Of a stretch of 64,000 bases of DNA, positions 17,079-26,685 are shown one piece after another (the stretch's first letter is position 1; each line of letters starts with the position of its first letter). The notes below the pieces were generated by a model, which saw only the letters and a list, made by a program, of their open reading frames with translations, did no database searches and was not told the origin of the DNA. A program made the position numbers and the translations under genes. The stretch is from RUG11237 sp050874665 (lineage in GTDB: Bacteria > Bacillota > Clostridia > Lachnospirales > Lachnospiraceae): NCBI GenBank assembly GCA_050874665.1, contig JBNMLC010000001.1:434001-498000 (forward strand), read 5' to 3'.

Positions 17079-18533
17079 ATGAGTAAAAAAGTAAGAACAA
17101 GATTTGCTCCAAGTCCAACGGGGCGTATGCATGTGGGAAATTTGAGAACGGCATTATATGCATATTTGATTGCAAAACACGAAGGTGGCGATTTCATTTT
17201 AAGAATCGAAGATACAGACCAGGAACGTTTTGTAGAGGGTGCGGTAGAAATTATTTATAGAACCTTAGAAAAAACCGGGCTGATACATGACGAAGGACCA
17301 GATAAAGATGGCGGTGTAGGTCCCTATGTGCAGAGTGAGAGACAGAAAGCCGGTATGTATCTTAAATATGCCAAAGAATTAGTAGAAAAGGGAGAAGCAT
17401 ATTATTGCTTCTGTGATAAAGAAAGATTAGAAAGCTTAAAGAGCGAGGTTGCCGGAAAGGAAATTACGGTATACGATAAACACTGCTTAAGCCTGTCAAA
17501 AGAAGAAGTCGAAGAAAAATTAAAACAAGGTGTTCCGTATGTAATTCGTCAGAATAATCCTACAGAGGGAACGACTACATTTCATGACGAGATTTATGGA
17601 GATATTACAGTAGATAATGCAGAGTTAGATGACATGGTATTGATTAAATCGGATGGATTTCCGACATATAACTTTGCAAATGTAGTAGATGATCATTTAA
17701 TGGGAATCACTCATGTGGTAAGAGGAAATGAATATTTATCATCTTCTCCAAAATACAATCGTCTGTATGAAGCTTTTGGCTGGGAAGTGCCGGTCTATGT
17801 GCATTGCCCGTTGATTACTAATGAGGAACATAAGAAATTAAGTAAACGAAGCGGTCATTCTTCTTACGAAGATTTAATAGAACAGGGATTCCTTACGGAA
17901 GCTGTAGTAAATTTTGTTGCGTTACTGGGCTGGTGTCCGGAGGATAATAGAGAAATATTTAGTTTAGAAGAGCTGGTAGAAGCTTTTGATTATAGACATA
18001 TGAGTAAGTCGCCTGCAGTGTTTGATGTAGTTAAATTGAAATGGCTAAATGGCGAATATATGAAAGCTATGGATTTTGATAAGTTTTATGAGATGGCACT
18101 TCCATACATCAAAGAGGTAATCAGTAAAGAACTTGATTTTAAGAAAATTGCTGCTATGGTAAAAACAAGAATAGAGATATTCCCAGACATTAAGGAGCAT
18201 ATTGATTTCTTTGAAGCAGTGCCGGAGTATGACACGACAATGTACTGTCATAAGAAAATGAAAACTACGGAAGAATCCTCCTTAAGTGTTCTGAAAGAAA
18301 TTCTTCCGGTTTTAGAAAAGCAGGAAGATTACAGCAATGATGCATTGTACCAGATGCTGGTGGATTTTGCAGCAGAACGAGAGTATAAGAATGGTTATGT
18401 AATGTGGCCGGTTCGTACAGCTGTTTCAGGAAAACAGATGACACCGGGTGGCGCAACGGAATTGATGGAAATTCTAGGAAAAGAAGAATCTATAGAACGT
18501 ATTCGTGCTGCCATTGCAAAATTAGAAGGATAG
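17079..18533 (+). CDS. gltX: Glutamyl-tRNA synthetase
   Basis: Class I aminoacyl-tRNA synthetase charging tRNA-Glu, and in this lineage possibly also tRNA-Gln for later amidation. The 484-residue protein has the HIGH-type motif as HVGN in FAPSPTGRMHVGN (residues 8-20) and the KMSKS loop as KLSKRSG. The C-terminal anticodon-binding helical domain is complete. It has an AGGAAACGAGGAAA upstream region and is followed 2 bp later by the helicase gene. Confidence 0.97.
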   Translation: MSKKVRTRFAPSPTGRMHVGNLRTALYAYLIAKHEGGDFILRIEDTDQERFVEGAVEIIYRTLEKTGLIHDEGPDKDGGVGPYVQSERQKAGMYLKYAKELVEKGEAYYCFCDKERLESLKSEVAGKEITVYDKHCLSLSKEEVEEKLKQGVPYVIRQNNPTEGTTTFHDEIYGDITVDNAELDDMVLIKSDGFPTYNFANVVDDHLMGITHVVRGNEYLSSSPKYNRLYEAFGWEVPVYVHCPLITNEEHKKLSKRSGHSSYEDLIEQGFLTEAVVNFVALLGWCPEDNREIFSLEELVEAFDYRHMSKSPAVFDVVKLKWLNGEYMKAMDFDKFYEMALPYIKEVISKELDFKKIAAMVKTRIEIFPDIKEHIDFFEAVPEYDTTMYCHKKMKTTEESSLSVLKEILPVLEKQEDYSNDALYQMLVDFAAEREYKNGYVMWPVRTAVSGKQMTPGGATELMEILGKEESIERIRAAIAKLEG

Positions 18534-18535
18534 TT

Positions 18536-20527
18536 ATGAATGTAAATGAATCTCAGTACAGAGCAATTACACACAAAGAGGGACCGATGCTAGTCTTGGC
18601 CGGTCCCGGCTCTGGTAAAACTCTTACCATTACCTCCAGAACAAAATATTTAATTGAAGAATGTGGAATTCAGCCGGAGCGCATTTTAGTAATTACATTT
18701 ACAAAAGCTGCAGCTTTAGAAATGAAAGAACGTTTTTTTCGGTTGATGGAAGGTCAACGCCCAAATGTAACATTTGGCACCTTTCATGCAGTATATTTTA
18801 CAATTTTAAAATATGCCTATGGTCTTCGGGCGGAAAATATATTGCGAGATGAGCAACGGATTGATTTTTTGCGGGAATTGATTCACAGACATGAGATGGA
18901 GGTAGAAGACGAAAATGATTACATTTCAGAATTGACTTCTGAAATCAGTAAGGTGAAAAGCGAGAAAATTGAATTGGGAAATTACTACTCCACAAATTGT
19001 CCGGCCGATGTTTTTCGAAAAATTTATCTGGAATATGATGAAAAATTGAAGCATGCAAGATTAATCGATTTCGATGATATGCTGATTATGTGTAATGATT
19101 TGCTTAGGAAACGAGAAGACGTGAGAAGGTTCTGGCAATCTAGATACACGTATATTTTAATTGATGAATTTCAGGATATTAATAAAGTACAGTATGATAA
19201 TATCAGGATTCTGGCAGAGCCGGAAAATAATTTGTTTATCGTGGGGGATGATGACCAAAGCATATATCGTTTTCGGGGCGCAAAACCGGAAATTATGCTG
19301 GGCTTTGAACAGGATTATGACAATGCAAAACGAGTGGTGCTTGATTATAATTACCGTTCTACAAAGAATATTGTGGAAGCAGCGGGACTTGTTATAAAGA
19401 ATAATACCAAGCGTTTTGCGAAAGATATTAAGACAATTCATGAAGCGGGAGAGAAGATAAAGGTAAAACATTTTAAAACACAAAAAGAGGAAGTTGAAGC
19501 GGTGATTTGTGATATTGCAAAAGAAAGGCGGGAGGGAAGACCACTAGAAGAAATCGCAGTGTTATTCCGCACGAATACACAACCAAGACTTTTGGCACAG
19601 AAAATGGTAGAATATAATATTCCGTTTAAGATGCGTGACGAGGTACCGAATCTTTATAACCACTGGATAGCCAAAAATATTTTTACATATATAAAAATGG
19701 CTGAAGGCGAGGTATACCGAAATGATTTTTTGCAAGTAATGAATCGTCCAAAGCGTTATATCAGCAGAGATTCTCTGGAAACGGAAATGATTGATTTTGA
19801 GCGACTCAAAATGTATTATGCGGATAAGGCGTGGATGGTGGAGCGGATAGAAAAACTTCAATATGATTTGGCAATGTTAAAAAACATGGCACCTTATGCT
19901 GCAATACGTTATATACAAAATGCAGTGGGATATGGAGAATATCTTGATGAATATGCAAAATATAGGCGAATGAGTTTGACGGAACTAACCGATGTGCTGG
20001 ATGAGATGGCAGAAGGAGCGAAGGATTTTAAAGATTATGCAACATGGTTTGAACATATTCGCAATTATACGGAAGAAATGAAAAAGCAGGCTGCAAAATC
20101 AAAAAATATTGCAAATGCAGTAACGTTTACAACAATGCACAGTTCTAAGGGATTAGAGTATGAGAGTGTATATATTATTGATGCAAATGAAACAATTATT
20201 CCGCATAAAAAATCTGTGACAGATGCAGATATTGAGGAAGAACGAAGAATGTTTTATGTGGCAATGACGAGAGCGAAGAAACGATTGACAATCTATTCTG
20301 CTGCGGAACGATATAACAAGGAATTAAGTGTATCAAGATTTGTAAATGAAATGTTGTATGATGCAGAAAAGTTGAGAGAGGGTGCAGTTGTTTATCACAA
20401 AAAATATAAAACTGGTATTGTACAAAAATGTGATGGCGATAAACTTACTGTTTATTTTGAGGAAAGCAAAAGAACGTTTGTGTTTAGCAAGTCGTATTGT
20501 ATAGGAAATCACATTTTGGAATTTTAG
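18536..20527 (+). CDS. UvrD/PcrA-like superfamily 1 DNA helicase
   Basis: A 3'-5' DNA helicase, 663 residues. Walker A AGPGSGKT is at residues 22-29, motif Ia ITFTKAAA, Walker B LIDEFQDIN, motif III GDDDQSIYRFRGA, motif V TMHSSKGLEYESV and motif VI VAMTRAKKRL. The last 60 residues hold a Tudor-like VYHKKYKTGIV segment as in PcrA tails. It is shorter than PcrA (about 740). The start is the ATG at 18536, 5 nt after AGAAGGA inside the gltX end; the frame is open further upstream but overlaps gltX. It may be a second UvrD paralogue or the main one. Confidence 0.93.
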   Translation: MNVNESQYRAITHKEGPMLVLAGPGSGKTLTITSRTKYLIEECGIQPERILVITFTKAAALEMKERFFRLMEGQRPNVTFGTFHAVYFTILKYAYGLRAENILRDEQRIDFLRELIHRHEMEVEDENDYISELTSEISKVKSEKIELGNYYSTNCPADVFRKIYLEYDEKLKHARLIDFDDMLIMCNDLLRKREDVRRFWQSRYTYILIDEFQDINKVQYDNIRILAEPENNLFIVGDDDQSIYRFRGAKPEIMLGFEQDYDNAKRVVLDYNYRSTKNIVEAAGLVIKNNTKRFAKDIKTIHEAGEKIKVKHFKTQKEEVEAVICDIAKERREGRPLEEIAVLFRTNTQPRLLAQKMVEYNIPFKMRDEVPNLYNHWIAKNIFTYIKMAEGEVYRNDFLQVMNRPKRYISRDSLETEMIDFERLKMYYADKAWMVERIEKLQYDLAMLKNMAPYAAIRYIQNAVGYGEYLDEYAKYRRMSLTELTDVLDEMAEGAKDFKDYATWFEHIRNYTEEMKKQAAKSKNIANAVTFTTMHSSKGLEYESVYIIDANETIIPHKKSVTDADIEEERRMFYVAMTRAKKRLTIYSAAERYNKELSVSRFVNEMLYDAEKLREGAVVYHKKYKTGIVQKCDGDKLTVYFEESKRTFVFSKSYCIGNHILEF

Positions 20528-20560
20528 ATTGCAAAAGCTTTTTATATGAGATATAATAAA

Positions 20561-20590
20561 CATACCGAAGAGATGTTCGGTATGTTTTTT
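20561..20590 (+). terminator. Terminator after the helicase gene
   Basis: A perfect 9-bp stem CATACCGAA/TTCGGTATG with a 6-nt loop (GAGATG) and a run of six T. Confidence 0.93.
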
Positions 20591-20591
20591 G

Positions 20592-20622
20592 TTCTGAAAT
20601 CAAATGGCGGTTCGCCACAGAA
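20592..20622 (+). repeat. Small hairpin in the yifB leader
   Basis: TGGCG-GTT-CGCCA (20605-20617) is flanked by TTCTG and CAGAA. It lies right after the terminator and 39 nt before the yifB start. Its function is unknown. Confidence 0.4.
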
Positions 20623-20660
20623 TCCATAGAGAGAAAGAAAACTGAAGGATAGGAGGAAAT

Positions 20661-22190
20661 TTGTTTAGTACAATTTTATCAGGGGCAATTAATGGCATGG
20701 AGTGTCGGAATGTTCATGTGGAAGCTGATGTCAGCAGGGGACTTCCGAATTTTTCAATGGTGGGATTTTTAGGAAGCGAAGTGAAGGAAGCGTCAGAGCG
20801 TGTAAGAAATGCAATAAGAAATACTGGGCTACAGATACCTGCAAAGAGAATAACTGTAAATCTGTCTCCGGCTGATATGCGAAAATCAGGAACAGCGTTT
20901 GATCTTCCGATTGCAGCAGCAGTGTTGGCATCTTTGGGAGAAATAGCAGTAGAGAGCCTGCAAGGGGTATTTATGGCAGGGGAGCTAAGCTTAAATGGTG
21001 AGGTGAATGCAATTTGCGGAGTGCTTGCGCTGACGCTCCATGCAAGGGAGCAGGGAATGGAGTATTGTGTTGTCCCGAGGGAGAATGCGAAAGAAGGTGC
21101 AGTAATCAATGGCATCAAAGTGATTGGTGTGGGACATATTTTGGAAATGATGGATTTCATGAAGCATAAGGAAGAAATACAACCAGAAGTGGTAGAAAGG
21201 AACCGGCTTTTTGTAAAGACGACAAAATATAAGCATGATTTTTCCGATATTAAAGGACAAAGAAGAGCAAAAAGAGCAATGGAGATTGCGGCGGCAGGGA
21301 GACATAATATATTAATGATTGGAGCACCGGGAACAGGAAAATCGATGTTGGCAAAGAGATTGCCGGATATTTTGCCGCCATTGACGCTGGAGGAAAGCTT
21401 TGCGATTACCAAGATACACAGTATAGCAGGCGTACTGCCTAAAAATACTTCTCTGTTGACCGCAAGACCTTTTTTGCAACCGCACCATACGAGCTCTCCT
21501 TATGCACTTGCCGGTGGTGGCAGGATTCCTAAACCGGGAATGATTAGTCTTGCACACAGAGGTGTATTGTTTTTAGATGAACTTCCTGAATTTAAAAGAG
21601 AAACGTTAGAAATATTACGCCAGCCATTAGAGGATAAAGTGATACATATATCCAGGGTGGGAGGAAATTATGAGTTTCCGGCAGAACTTATGGTGGTGGC
21701 AGCTATGAATCCTTGTAAATGTGGTTATTATCCTGACAGAAAGCGTTGCAGATGCACTCAGGCAGAAGTTAATAAATACCAAGGGAAACTTTCGAAACCG
21801 TTGCTAGATAGGATTGATTTGTGTGTGGAAGTGGAAGAACTTGCATATGATGAAATTAACGATGGGGAATCGGAAAGGGAGAGCCAAAGTGCAGTAATGC
21901 GTGCAAGAGTTGTAGCGGCAGGTGAGATACAAAGAGAACGATATCGAGGGAGAATATATGAATTTAATTCGGAGCTGGACGTGAATGGAGTATATGAATT
22001 TTGCAGGTTGGGTCAGAAGGAAACGGAATTGATGGAAAAGATTTTTCGCAAAATGAAATTATCTGCCCGAGGTTATCATAGAATACTGAAAGTAGCACGA
22101 ACAATTGCAGATTTAGATGAATCAAAAGAAATGAAAGAAAAGCATTTAAAGGAGGCTGTTTCATATCGAAAAAATTATATGTTGGAGTGA
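20661..22190 (+). CDS. comM: YifB/ComM family Mg-chelatase-like AAA+ ATPase
   Basis: A 509-residue AAA+ protein. The N-terminal Lon-like S5 fold holds PNFSMVGFLGSEVKEA and the Mg-chelatase domain carries Walker A GAPGTGKS and Walker B LFLDELPEF. A Cys-rich insert CKCGYYPDRKRCRC follows the sensor region. In naturally competent bacteria ComM is a branch-migration helicase for heterologous DNA. It starts with TTG at 20661, chosen because AGGAGG lies 4 nt upstream and the conserved N-terminus begins there. dprA follows after 7 bp, so the two are translationally close and co-transcribed. Confidence 0.93.
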   Translation: MFSTILSGAINGMECRNVHVEADVSRGLPNFSMVGFLGSEVKEASERVRNAIRNTGLQIPAKRITVNLSPADMRKSGTAFDLPIAAAVLASLGEIAVESLQGVFMAGELSLNGEVNAICGVLALTLHAREQGMEYCVVPRENAKEGAVINGIKVIGVGHILEMMDFMKHKEEIQPEVVERNRLFVKTTKYKHDFSDIKGQRRAKRAMEIAAAGRHNILMIGAPGTGKSMLAKRLPDILPPLTLEESFAITKIHSIAGVLPKNTSLLTARPFLQPHHTSSPYALAGGGRIPKPGMISLAHRGVLFLDELPEFKRETLEILRQPLEDKVIHISRVGGNYEFPAELMVVAAMNPCKCGYYPDRKRCRCTQAEVNKYQGKLSKPLLDRIDLCVEVEELAYDEINDGESERESQSAVMRARVVAAGEIQRERYRGRIYEFNSELDVNGVYEFCRLGQKETELMEKIFRKMKLSARGYHRILKVARTIADLDESKEMKEKHLKEAVSYRKNYMLE

Positions 22191-22197
22191 TATTAAT

Positions 22198-23286
22198 ATG
22201 GAAGAAAAAATTTATGATTTCTGGTTTTATTCGATCGTGGGGTTAAAAGAAGAACAAAGGAAACAGCTAATAGCAAAATATCAAAGCGCAAAAGAAATTT
22301 ATAGAGCTCCTATAGAGGATTTAAAGGAAACAGTTGCGATAGAACCGTGGCTACAAAAACACATATATAATAGTAGAAATGCCTCACAATTGCAGAGTGA
22401 GTATGCAGAAATGCAGGAAAAAGGAATACGTTTTGTAACAAACAAAGAAAAAGAATATCCCGATAAGTTAAGAAAGCTTGAGGATATGCCGGGGGGCATA
22501 TTTTGGAAAGGAACACTTCCAAAGAAGGAAGAAAAGACGGTTGCAGTGATAGGGGCGAGAGAATGTAGTTATTATGGAAAATTTATGGCAAGGGAAATAG
22601 GAAAAGCATTGGCAAAGCATGGGGTTACATTGATTAGTGGTATGGCAAGAGGAATTGATGGATATGCACAGATGGCAGCGGTGGAGGCGAAAGGAAAAAG
22701 CATTGGTGTGTTAGGCAGTGGTGTGGATATATGTTATCCAAGAGAAAATGAACGGTTGTATGAGCTCCTTTTGGAGCAGGGAGGAATTCTTTCAGAATAT
22801 AGAATGGGAACCCCTGCTATGGGAAGAAATTTTCCGAGAAGGAATCGGATTATTAGTGGATTGGCAGACGTTGTTATTGTAGTTGAGGCAAAAAAGCGTA
22901 GTGGGACATCGATTACGGTATCCTATGCTTTAGAACAGGGAAAAGATATTATGGCAGTGCCGGGAAGGGTTACAGACGAGTTAAGCGAAGGGTGTAATTT
23001 CTTGATTTCACAGGGGGCTTTTCCAATAAATAGCATTGAGGAAATGATAGAAGATTTGGGATTTTCTCACAAAAAAAATAAAAAAAATAACAAAAATGTA
23101 AAAAATCCTCTTGAAAGTAAAAGAAATTTGGTGTATGCTGTACTGGATTTTGTACCCAAGACAGTTACTGCGATTGGGAAAGAAATAAGGGAAGAAGATA
23201 TGGAATGGTTAAATAGTATACTATTTGATTTAGAAATGGAAGATAAAATAGAACAGGTGGCAACAGGCTATTATGTGCGTAAGTAG
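22198..23286 (+). CDS. dprA: DNA processing protein DprA (Smf)
   Basis: DprA binds incoming single-stranded DNA and loads RecA during transformation. The 362-residue protein has a SAM-like N-terminus, the Rossmann-like DprA core with GARECSYYG, LISGMARGIDGYA and GVLGSGVDICYPREN, and a C-terminal winged-helix region. The ribosome site GGAGTGAT is inside the end of yifB. It is followed 24 bp later by topA, the same order as in Bacillus subtilis. Confidence 0.96.
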   Translation: MEEKIYDFWFYSIVGLKEEQRKQLIAKYQSAKEIYRAPIEDLKETVAIEPWLQKHIYNSRNASQLQSEYAEMQEKGIRFVTNKEKEYPDKLRKLEDMPGGIFWKGTLPKKEEKTVAVIGARECSYYGKFMAREIGKALAKHGVTLISGMARGIDGYAQMAAVEAKGKSIGVLGSGVDICYPRENERLYELLLEQGGILSEYRMGTPAMGRNFPRRNRIISGLADVVIVVEAKKRSGTSITVSYALEQGKDIMAVPGRVTDELSEGCNFLISQGAFPINSIEEMIEDLGFSHKKNKKNNKNVKNPLESKRNLVYAVLDFVPKTVTAIGKEIREEDMEWLNSILFDLEMEDKIEQVATGYYVRK

Positions 23287-23310
23287 TGAGGGTCATCAGA
23301 GGAGGAGCAT

Positions 23311-25395
23311 ATGGCAAAATATTTAGTAATTGTAGAATCACCGGCAAAGGTGAAGACAATAAAAAAATTTTTAGGGAGCAATTATGAGGTGGCGGCGTCC
23401 AATGGACATGTACGTGATTTGCCGAAAAGTCAGTTAGGAATTGATATTGAAAATGATTTTGAACCTAAATATATTACCATCAGAGGAAAAGGAGATATTC
23501 TGGCAAATCTCAGAAGAAAAGCAAAAAAGGCAGAAAAGGTATATCTGGCAACTGACCCCGACCGCGAGGGAGAAGCAATTTCATGGCATCTTGCACATGC
23601 TTTGAAAACAGATGAAAAAAAGTTATATCGCATCAGCTTCAATGAGATTACAAAAAATGCTGTAAAAGAATCTATTAAGCATGCGAGAGAAATTGATATG
23701 GGGCTTGTAGATGCACAGCAGGCAAGAAGAATACTAGACAGAATGGTGGGATATAAAATCAGTCCGGTGCTCTGGGCAAAGGTAAAGCGTGGACTGAGTG
23801 CCGGAAGGGTACAGTCGGTGGCATTGCGAATCATCTGTGACAGAGAAGAAGAGATTAATTCTTTTATTCCGGAAGAATACTGGAGTTTAGAAGAAGAATT
23901 TCATATACCGGGGAGCAAGAAAAATATCAAAGCAAAATTTTATGGCAAAGATAGAAAGATTAATATTACTTCTAAAGAGCAGTTAGACGGTATTTTGAAT
24001 GAACTGGAACATGCAGAGTATGTTGTAGAAGAAATGAAAAAGGGACAGAGGATTAAAAATGCCCCACGACCATTTACGACTAGTACACTGCAGCAGGAAG
24101 CAGCAAAGGCACTGAATTTTTCGACACAAAAGACGATGCGTCTGGCGCAACAATTGTACGAGGGCGTGGAGATTGCGGGAGCTGGTACTGTGGGTGTTAT
24201 TACGTACCTTCGTACAGATTCCACAAGAATTTCTGAAGAGGCAGAAGTAGCGGCAAGAGAATATATTGGGGAACAGTATGGAAAAGAATATGTTTCGGAA
24301 ACAATTAAGGCATTGAAAAGCAATAAGAAAATTCAAGATGCACATGAGGCAATACGACCTACGGATATAACAAGAAGTCCTGTCGTTATGAAAGAGTCAT
24401 TGACAAGAGATCAGTTCCGCTTATATCAATTAATATGGAAACGTTTTGTGGCAAGTCAGATGGCAGAAGCTGTTTATGATACGGCAAGTGTAAAAATTGC
24501 AGCAAATGATTATCGTTTTACAGCTTCTGGTTCTAAATTATCATTTGATGGTTTTATGTCTGTATATGTTAGTGAGGATCAAGAAAAGGAAAGCAACAAC
24601 CTTCCTGTAGATTTACTGGAAAAGGGGAAAGTGATTGAATATAAAGAAAAAGATGCAAAACAGCATTTTACACAACCCCCTGCACACTATACGGAAGCAG
24701 CACTGGTAAAAACAATGGAAGAACTTGGAATCGGACGTCCTAGTACGTATTCACCTACAATTACTACGATTATAGCCAGAAGATATGTTGCTAAGGAAAA
24801 TAAAAACTTATATGTAACTGAAATTGGGGAAGTAGTAAATGCCATTATGAAAGAGGCCTTCCCAAGCATTGTAGATTTGAGCTTTACAGCAAATGTAGAA
24901 ATGTTATTGGATAAAGTAGAGGAAGGTACGGTGAATTATAAGACAATTATCCGTAATTTTTATCCAGATTTAAAAGAAGCAGTAGAAACAGCGGAGCGTG
25001 AGCTGGAAAAAGTAAAAATAGAGGACGAAGTAACTGATGTAGTTTGCGAAGAATGTGGAAGAAACATGGTGGTTAAATATGGACCTCATGGAAAATTTCT
25101 TGCCTGTCCCGGATTCCCGGACTGTCGCAATACAAAACCATATTTAGAGAAAATAGGTGTATCTTGTCCGTTGTGTGGTAAAGAAGTTGTTATTCGAAAG
25201 ACAAAAAAAGGCAGGAAATATTATGGCTGTGAGGATAATCCGAATTGCGAGTTTATGTCCTGGCAGAAGCCGAGCTCTCACAAATGTGATAAATGTGGCA
25301 AATACATGGTAGAAAAAGGAAGCCGTATTGTTTGTTCGGACGAACAATGTGGTTATGTTATTTTGAAAAAAGAGTTGGAAAAGTCTGAAAATTAA
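23311..25395 (+). CDS. topA: DNA topoisomerase I
   Basis: Type IA topoisomerase relaxing negative supercoils. The 694-residue protein has the Toprim domain (VESPAKVKTI, residues 8-17; ATDPDREGEA acidic triad) and the active-site Tyr299 in TYLRTDSTR. The C-terminus has three zinc-ribbon modules: CEECGRNM..CPGFPDC, CPLCGKEV..CEDNPNC and CDKCGKYM..CSDEQC. The ribosome site is AGGAGGAG. It is part of the conserved dprA-topA-codY block. Confidence 0.98.
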   Translation: MAKYLVIVESPAKVKTIKKFLGSNYEVAASNGHVRDLPKSQLGIDIENDFEPKYITIRGKGDILANLRRKAKKAEKVYLATDPDREGEAISWHLAHALKTDEKKLYRISFNEITKNAVKESIKHAREIDMGLVDAQQARRILDRMVGYKISPVLWAKVKRGLSAGRVQSVALRIICDREEEINSFIPEEYWSLEEEFHIPGSKKNIKAKFYGKDRKINITSKEQLDGILNELEHAEYVVEEMKKGQRIKNAPRPFTTSTLQQEAAKALNFSTQKTMRLAQQLYEGVEIAGAGTVGVITYLRTDSTRISEEAEVAAREYIGEQYGKEYVSETIKALKSNKKIQDAHEAIRPTDITRSPVVMKESLTRDQFRLYQLIWKRFVASQMAEAVYDTASVKIAANDYRFTASGSKLSFDGFMSVYVSEDQEKESNNLPVDLLEKGKVIEYKEKDAKQHFTQPPAHYTEAALVKTMEELGIGRPSTYSPTITTIIARRYVAKENKNLYVTEIGEVVNAIMKEAFPSIVDLSFTANVEMLLDKVEEGTVNYKTIIRNFYPDLKEAVETAERELEKVKIEDEVTDVVCEECGRNMVVKYGPHGKFLACPGFPDCRNTKPYLEKIGVSCPLCGKEVVIRKTKKGRKYYGCEDNPNCEFMSWQKPSSHKCDKCGKYMVEKGSRIVCSDEQCGYVILKKELEKSEN

Positions 25396-25426
25396 TAAAA
25401 AGAATGTGGATTAGTGTTAGAATTGA

Positions 25427-25455
25427 TTGATTTATAACTGGTATTGTGTTAAAAT
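25427..25455 (+). promoter_or_regulatory. Likely sigma-A promoter of codY
   Basis: TTGATT (25427-25432), 17-nt spacer and TAAAAT (25450-25455), about 85 nt upstream of the codY start. Confidence 0.6.
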
Positions 25456-25541
25456 TAAAATAACATATGGGATTGTGAGAAAGTTGACATGCATATTGCA
25501 GCAGATGCAGTTTGGTGAAGGATAGTCAGGAGGCAGAAGAG

Positions 25542-26321
25542 ATGAGTGTACAATTATTGGATAAGACGCGAAAAATTAATAAATTATTGCATAATAATAG
25601 TTCTCATAAGGTAGTGTTCAACGATATTTGCAATGTATTGACCAGTATTTTGGATTCTAACATTCTAGTAATCAGCAAAAAAGGAAAAGTGCTCGGTGTC
25701 GGTGAATGTGAAGGCGTGGAAGAAATCAAAGAACTGATTAAAGATGAAGTTGGCGGCTTTATAGATGCGATGCTGAATGAACGCTTGTTAGGCATACTTT
25801 CTACGAAAGAAAATGTAAATCTGCAGACGTTGGGGTTTGAAGCAGAAGATGTGAGAAAATATCAGGCAATTATTACTCCAATCGATATTGCAGGAGAACG
25901 GTTAGGAACATTGTTTATTTATAAATGCGATAAGCAATATGAAATTGATGATATTATTTTAAGTGAATATGCCACTACGGTTGTAGGACTTGAAATGATG
26001 CGTTCTGTGAATGAAGAAAATGCAGAAGAGACTAGAAAGGTGCAGATTGTACGTTCGGCAATTGGAACATTATCTTTCTCAGAGTTTGAGGCTATCACGC
26101 ATATATTTGAAGAATTAGACGGCAATGAGGGGATTCTTGTTGCGAGTAAAATTGCAGACAGAGTAGGAATTACCCGTTCGGTTATCGTAAATGCACTTCG
26201 AAAATTTGAGAGTGCAGGCGTCATTGAGTCTAGATCCTCTGGAATGAAAGGCACTTATATAAAAGTTGTGAATGATGTAGTGTTTGATGAGATTGCGAGA
26301 ATAAAAAAAGAAAAAGGTTAG
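25542..26321 (+). CDS. codY: Global transcriptional regulator CodY
   Basis: CodY senses branched-chain amino acids (GAF domain) and GTP, and represses nutrient-limitation genes. The protein has 259 residues, exactly the usual CodY length. The N-terminal GAF domain spans about residues 1-150. The C-terminal winged helix carries ASKIADRVGITRSVIVNALRK and SRSSGMKGTYIKV. I choose the ATG at 25542, 8 nt behind AGGAGG; a TTG at 25512 lies upstream of that site. It sits immediately before the fla/che operon, as in Bacillus subtilis where CodY represses that operon. Confidence 0.97.
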   Translation: MSVQLLDKTRKINKLLHNNSSHKVVFNDICNVLTSILDSNILVISKKGKVLGVGECEGVEEIKELIKDEVGGFIDAMLNERLLGILSTKENVNLQTLGFEAEDVRKYQAIITPIDIAGERLGTLFIYKCDKQYEIDDIILSEYATTVVGLEMMRSVNEENAEETRKVQIVRSAIGTLSFSEFEAITHIFEELDGNEGILVASKIADRVGITRSVIVNALRKFESAGVIESRSSGMKGTYIKVVNDVVFDEIARIKKEKG

Positions 26322-26380
26322 ATGAATATTAGATGAATAAGGGAGGGAAAAGGTTCCCTTTGAATTTAAAATTTTAAACT

Positions 26381-26415
26381 AAAACGCTGAAGTTGCGAAA
26401 CTTCAGCGTTTTTAT
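26381..26415 (+). terminator. Terminator after codY
   Basis: A perfect 14-bp stem (26381-26394 with 26399-26412, loop GCGA) ends in TTTTT. It separates codY from the flagellar operon. Confidence 0.95.
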
Positions 26416-26465
26416 GTGGAGCATTATGGAATGCTTATCTATAAAAACGTCAAAAATGATACAAA

Positions 26466-26480
26466 AATATTAAGAAAATA
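26466..26480 (+). promoter_or_regulatory. CodY-box-like site upstream of flgB
   Basis: The 15 bases AATATTAAGAAAATA match the CodY consensus AATTTTCWGAAAATT at 12 of 15 positions and extend into a dyad AATATT-n5-AATATT. It lies about 145 bp upstream of the flgB -35. The stretch is very A-rich, so a chance match is possible. Confidence 0.4.
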
Positions 26481-26610
26481 TTACATTTTACGTGCGAAGT
26501 AGACAAAAAATATAAATATTAAAAATGAGAATTAAGTACCAGAACATGGCAAAAATGAATGAAAATCACAAAAAAAACTTGAATTTACGGTAAAAATGCA
26601 AAAAAATGTC

Positions 26611-26639
26611 TTGTGCCATTTGTTAAAATCCGATATAAT
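26611..26639 (+). promoter_or_regulatory. Promoter of the fla/che operon
   Basis: TTGTGC (26611-26616), a 17-nt spacer and a perfect TATAAT (26634-26639), with A-rich DNA upstream that could act as an UP element. The sequence TCCGATAT (26629-26636) overlaps the -10 and resembles the sigma-D/sigma-28 -10 (GCCGATAT), but no TAAA-type -35 sits at the proper distance. The rest of the 364-bp gap after codY is AT-rich and empty. Confidence 0.75.
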
Positions 26640-26685
26640 ACTGTTGTATGAGGAGAAATGAGTGGATGAGGAAGGATGCGGTATA

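Noticed and set aside
18404..18535. Upstream extension of the UvrD-type helicase by 44 residues
   Set aside because: The extension overlaps gltX in another frame, and the ribosome site AGAAGGA is correctly placed for the ATG at 18536, where the helicase family sequence begins.
20714..21412. Minus-strand open frame of 232 aa opposite yifB
   Set aside because: It lies fully within a well-supported AAA+ gene; the composition is Ser/Ala-rich shadow type with no domain.
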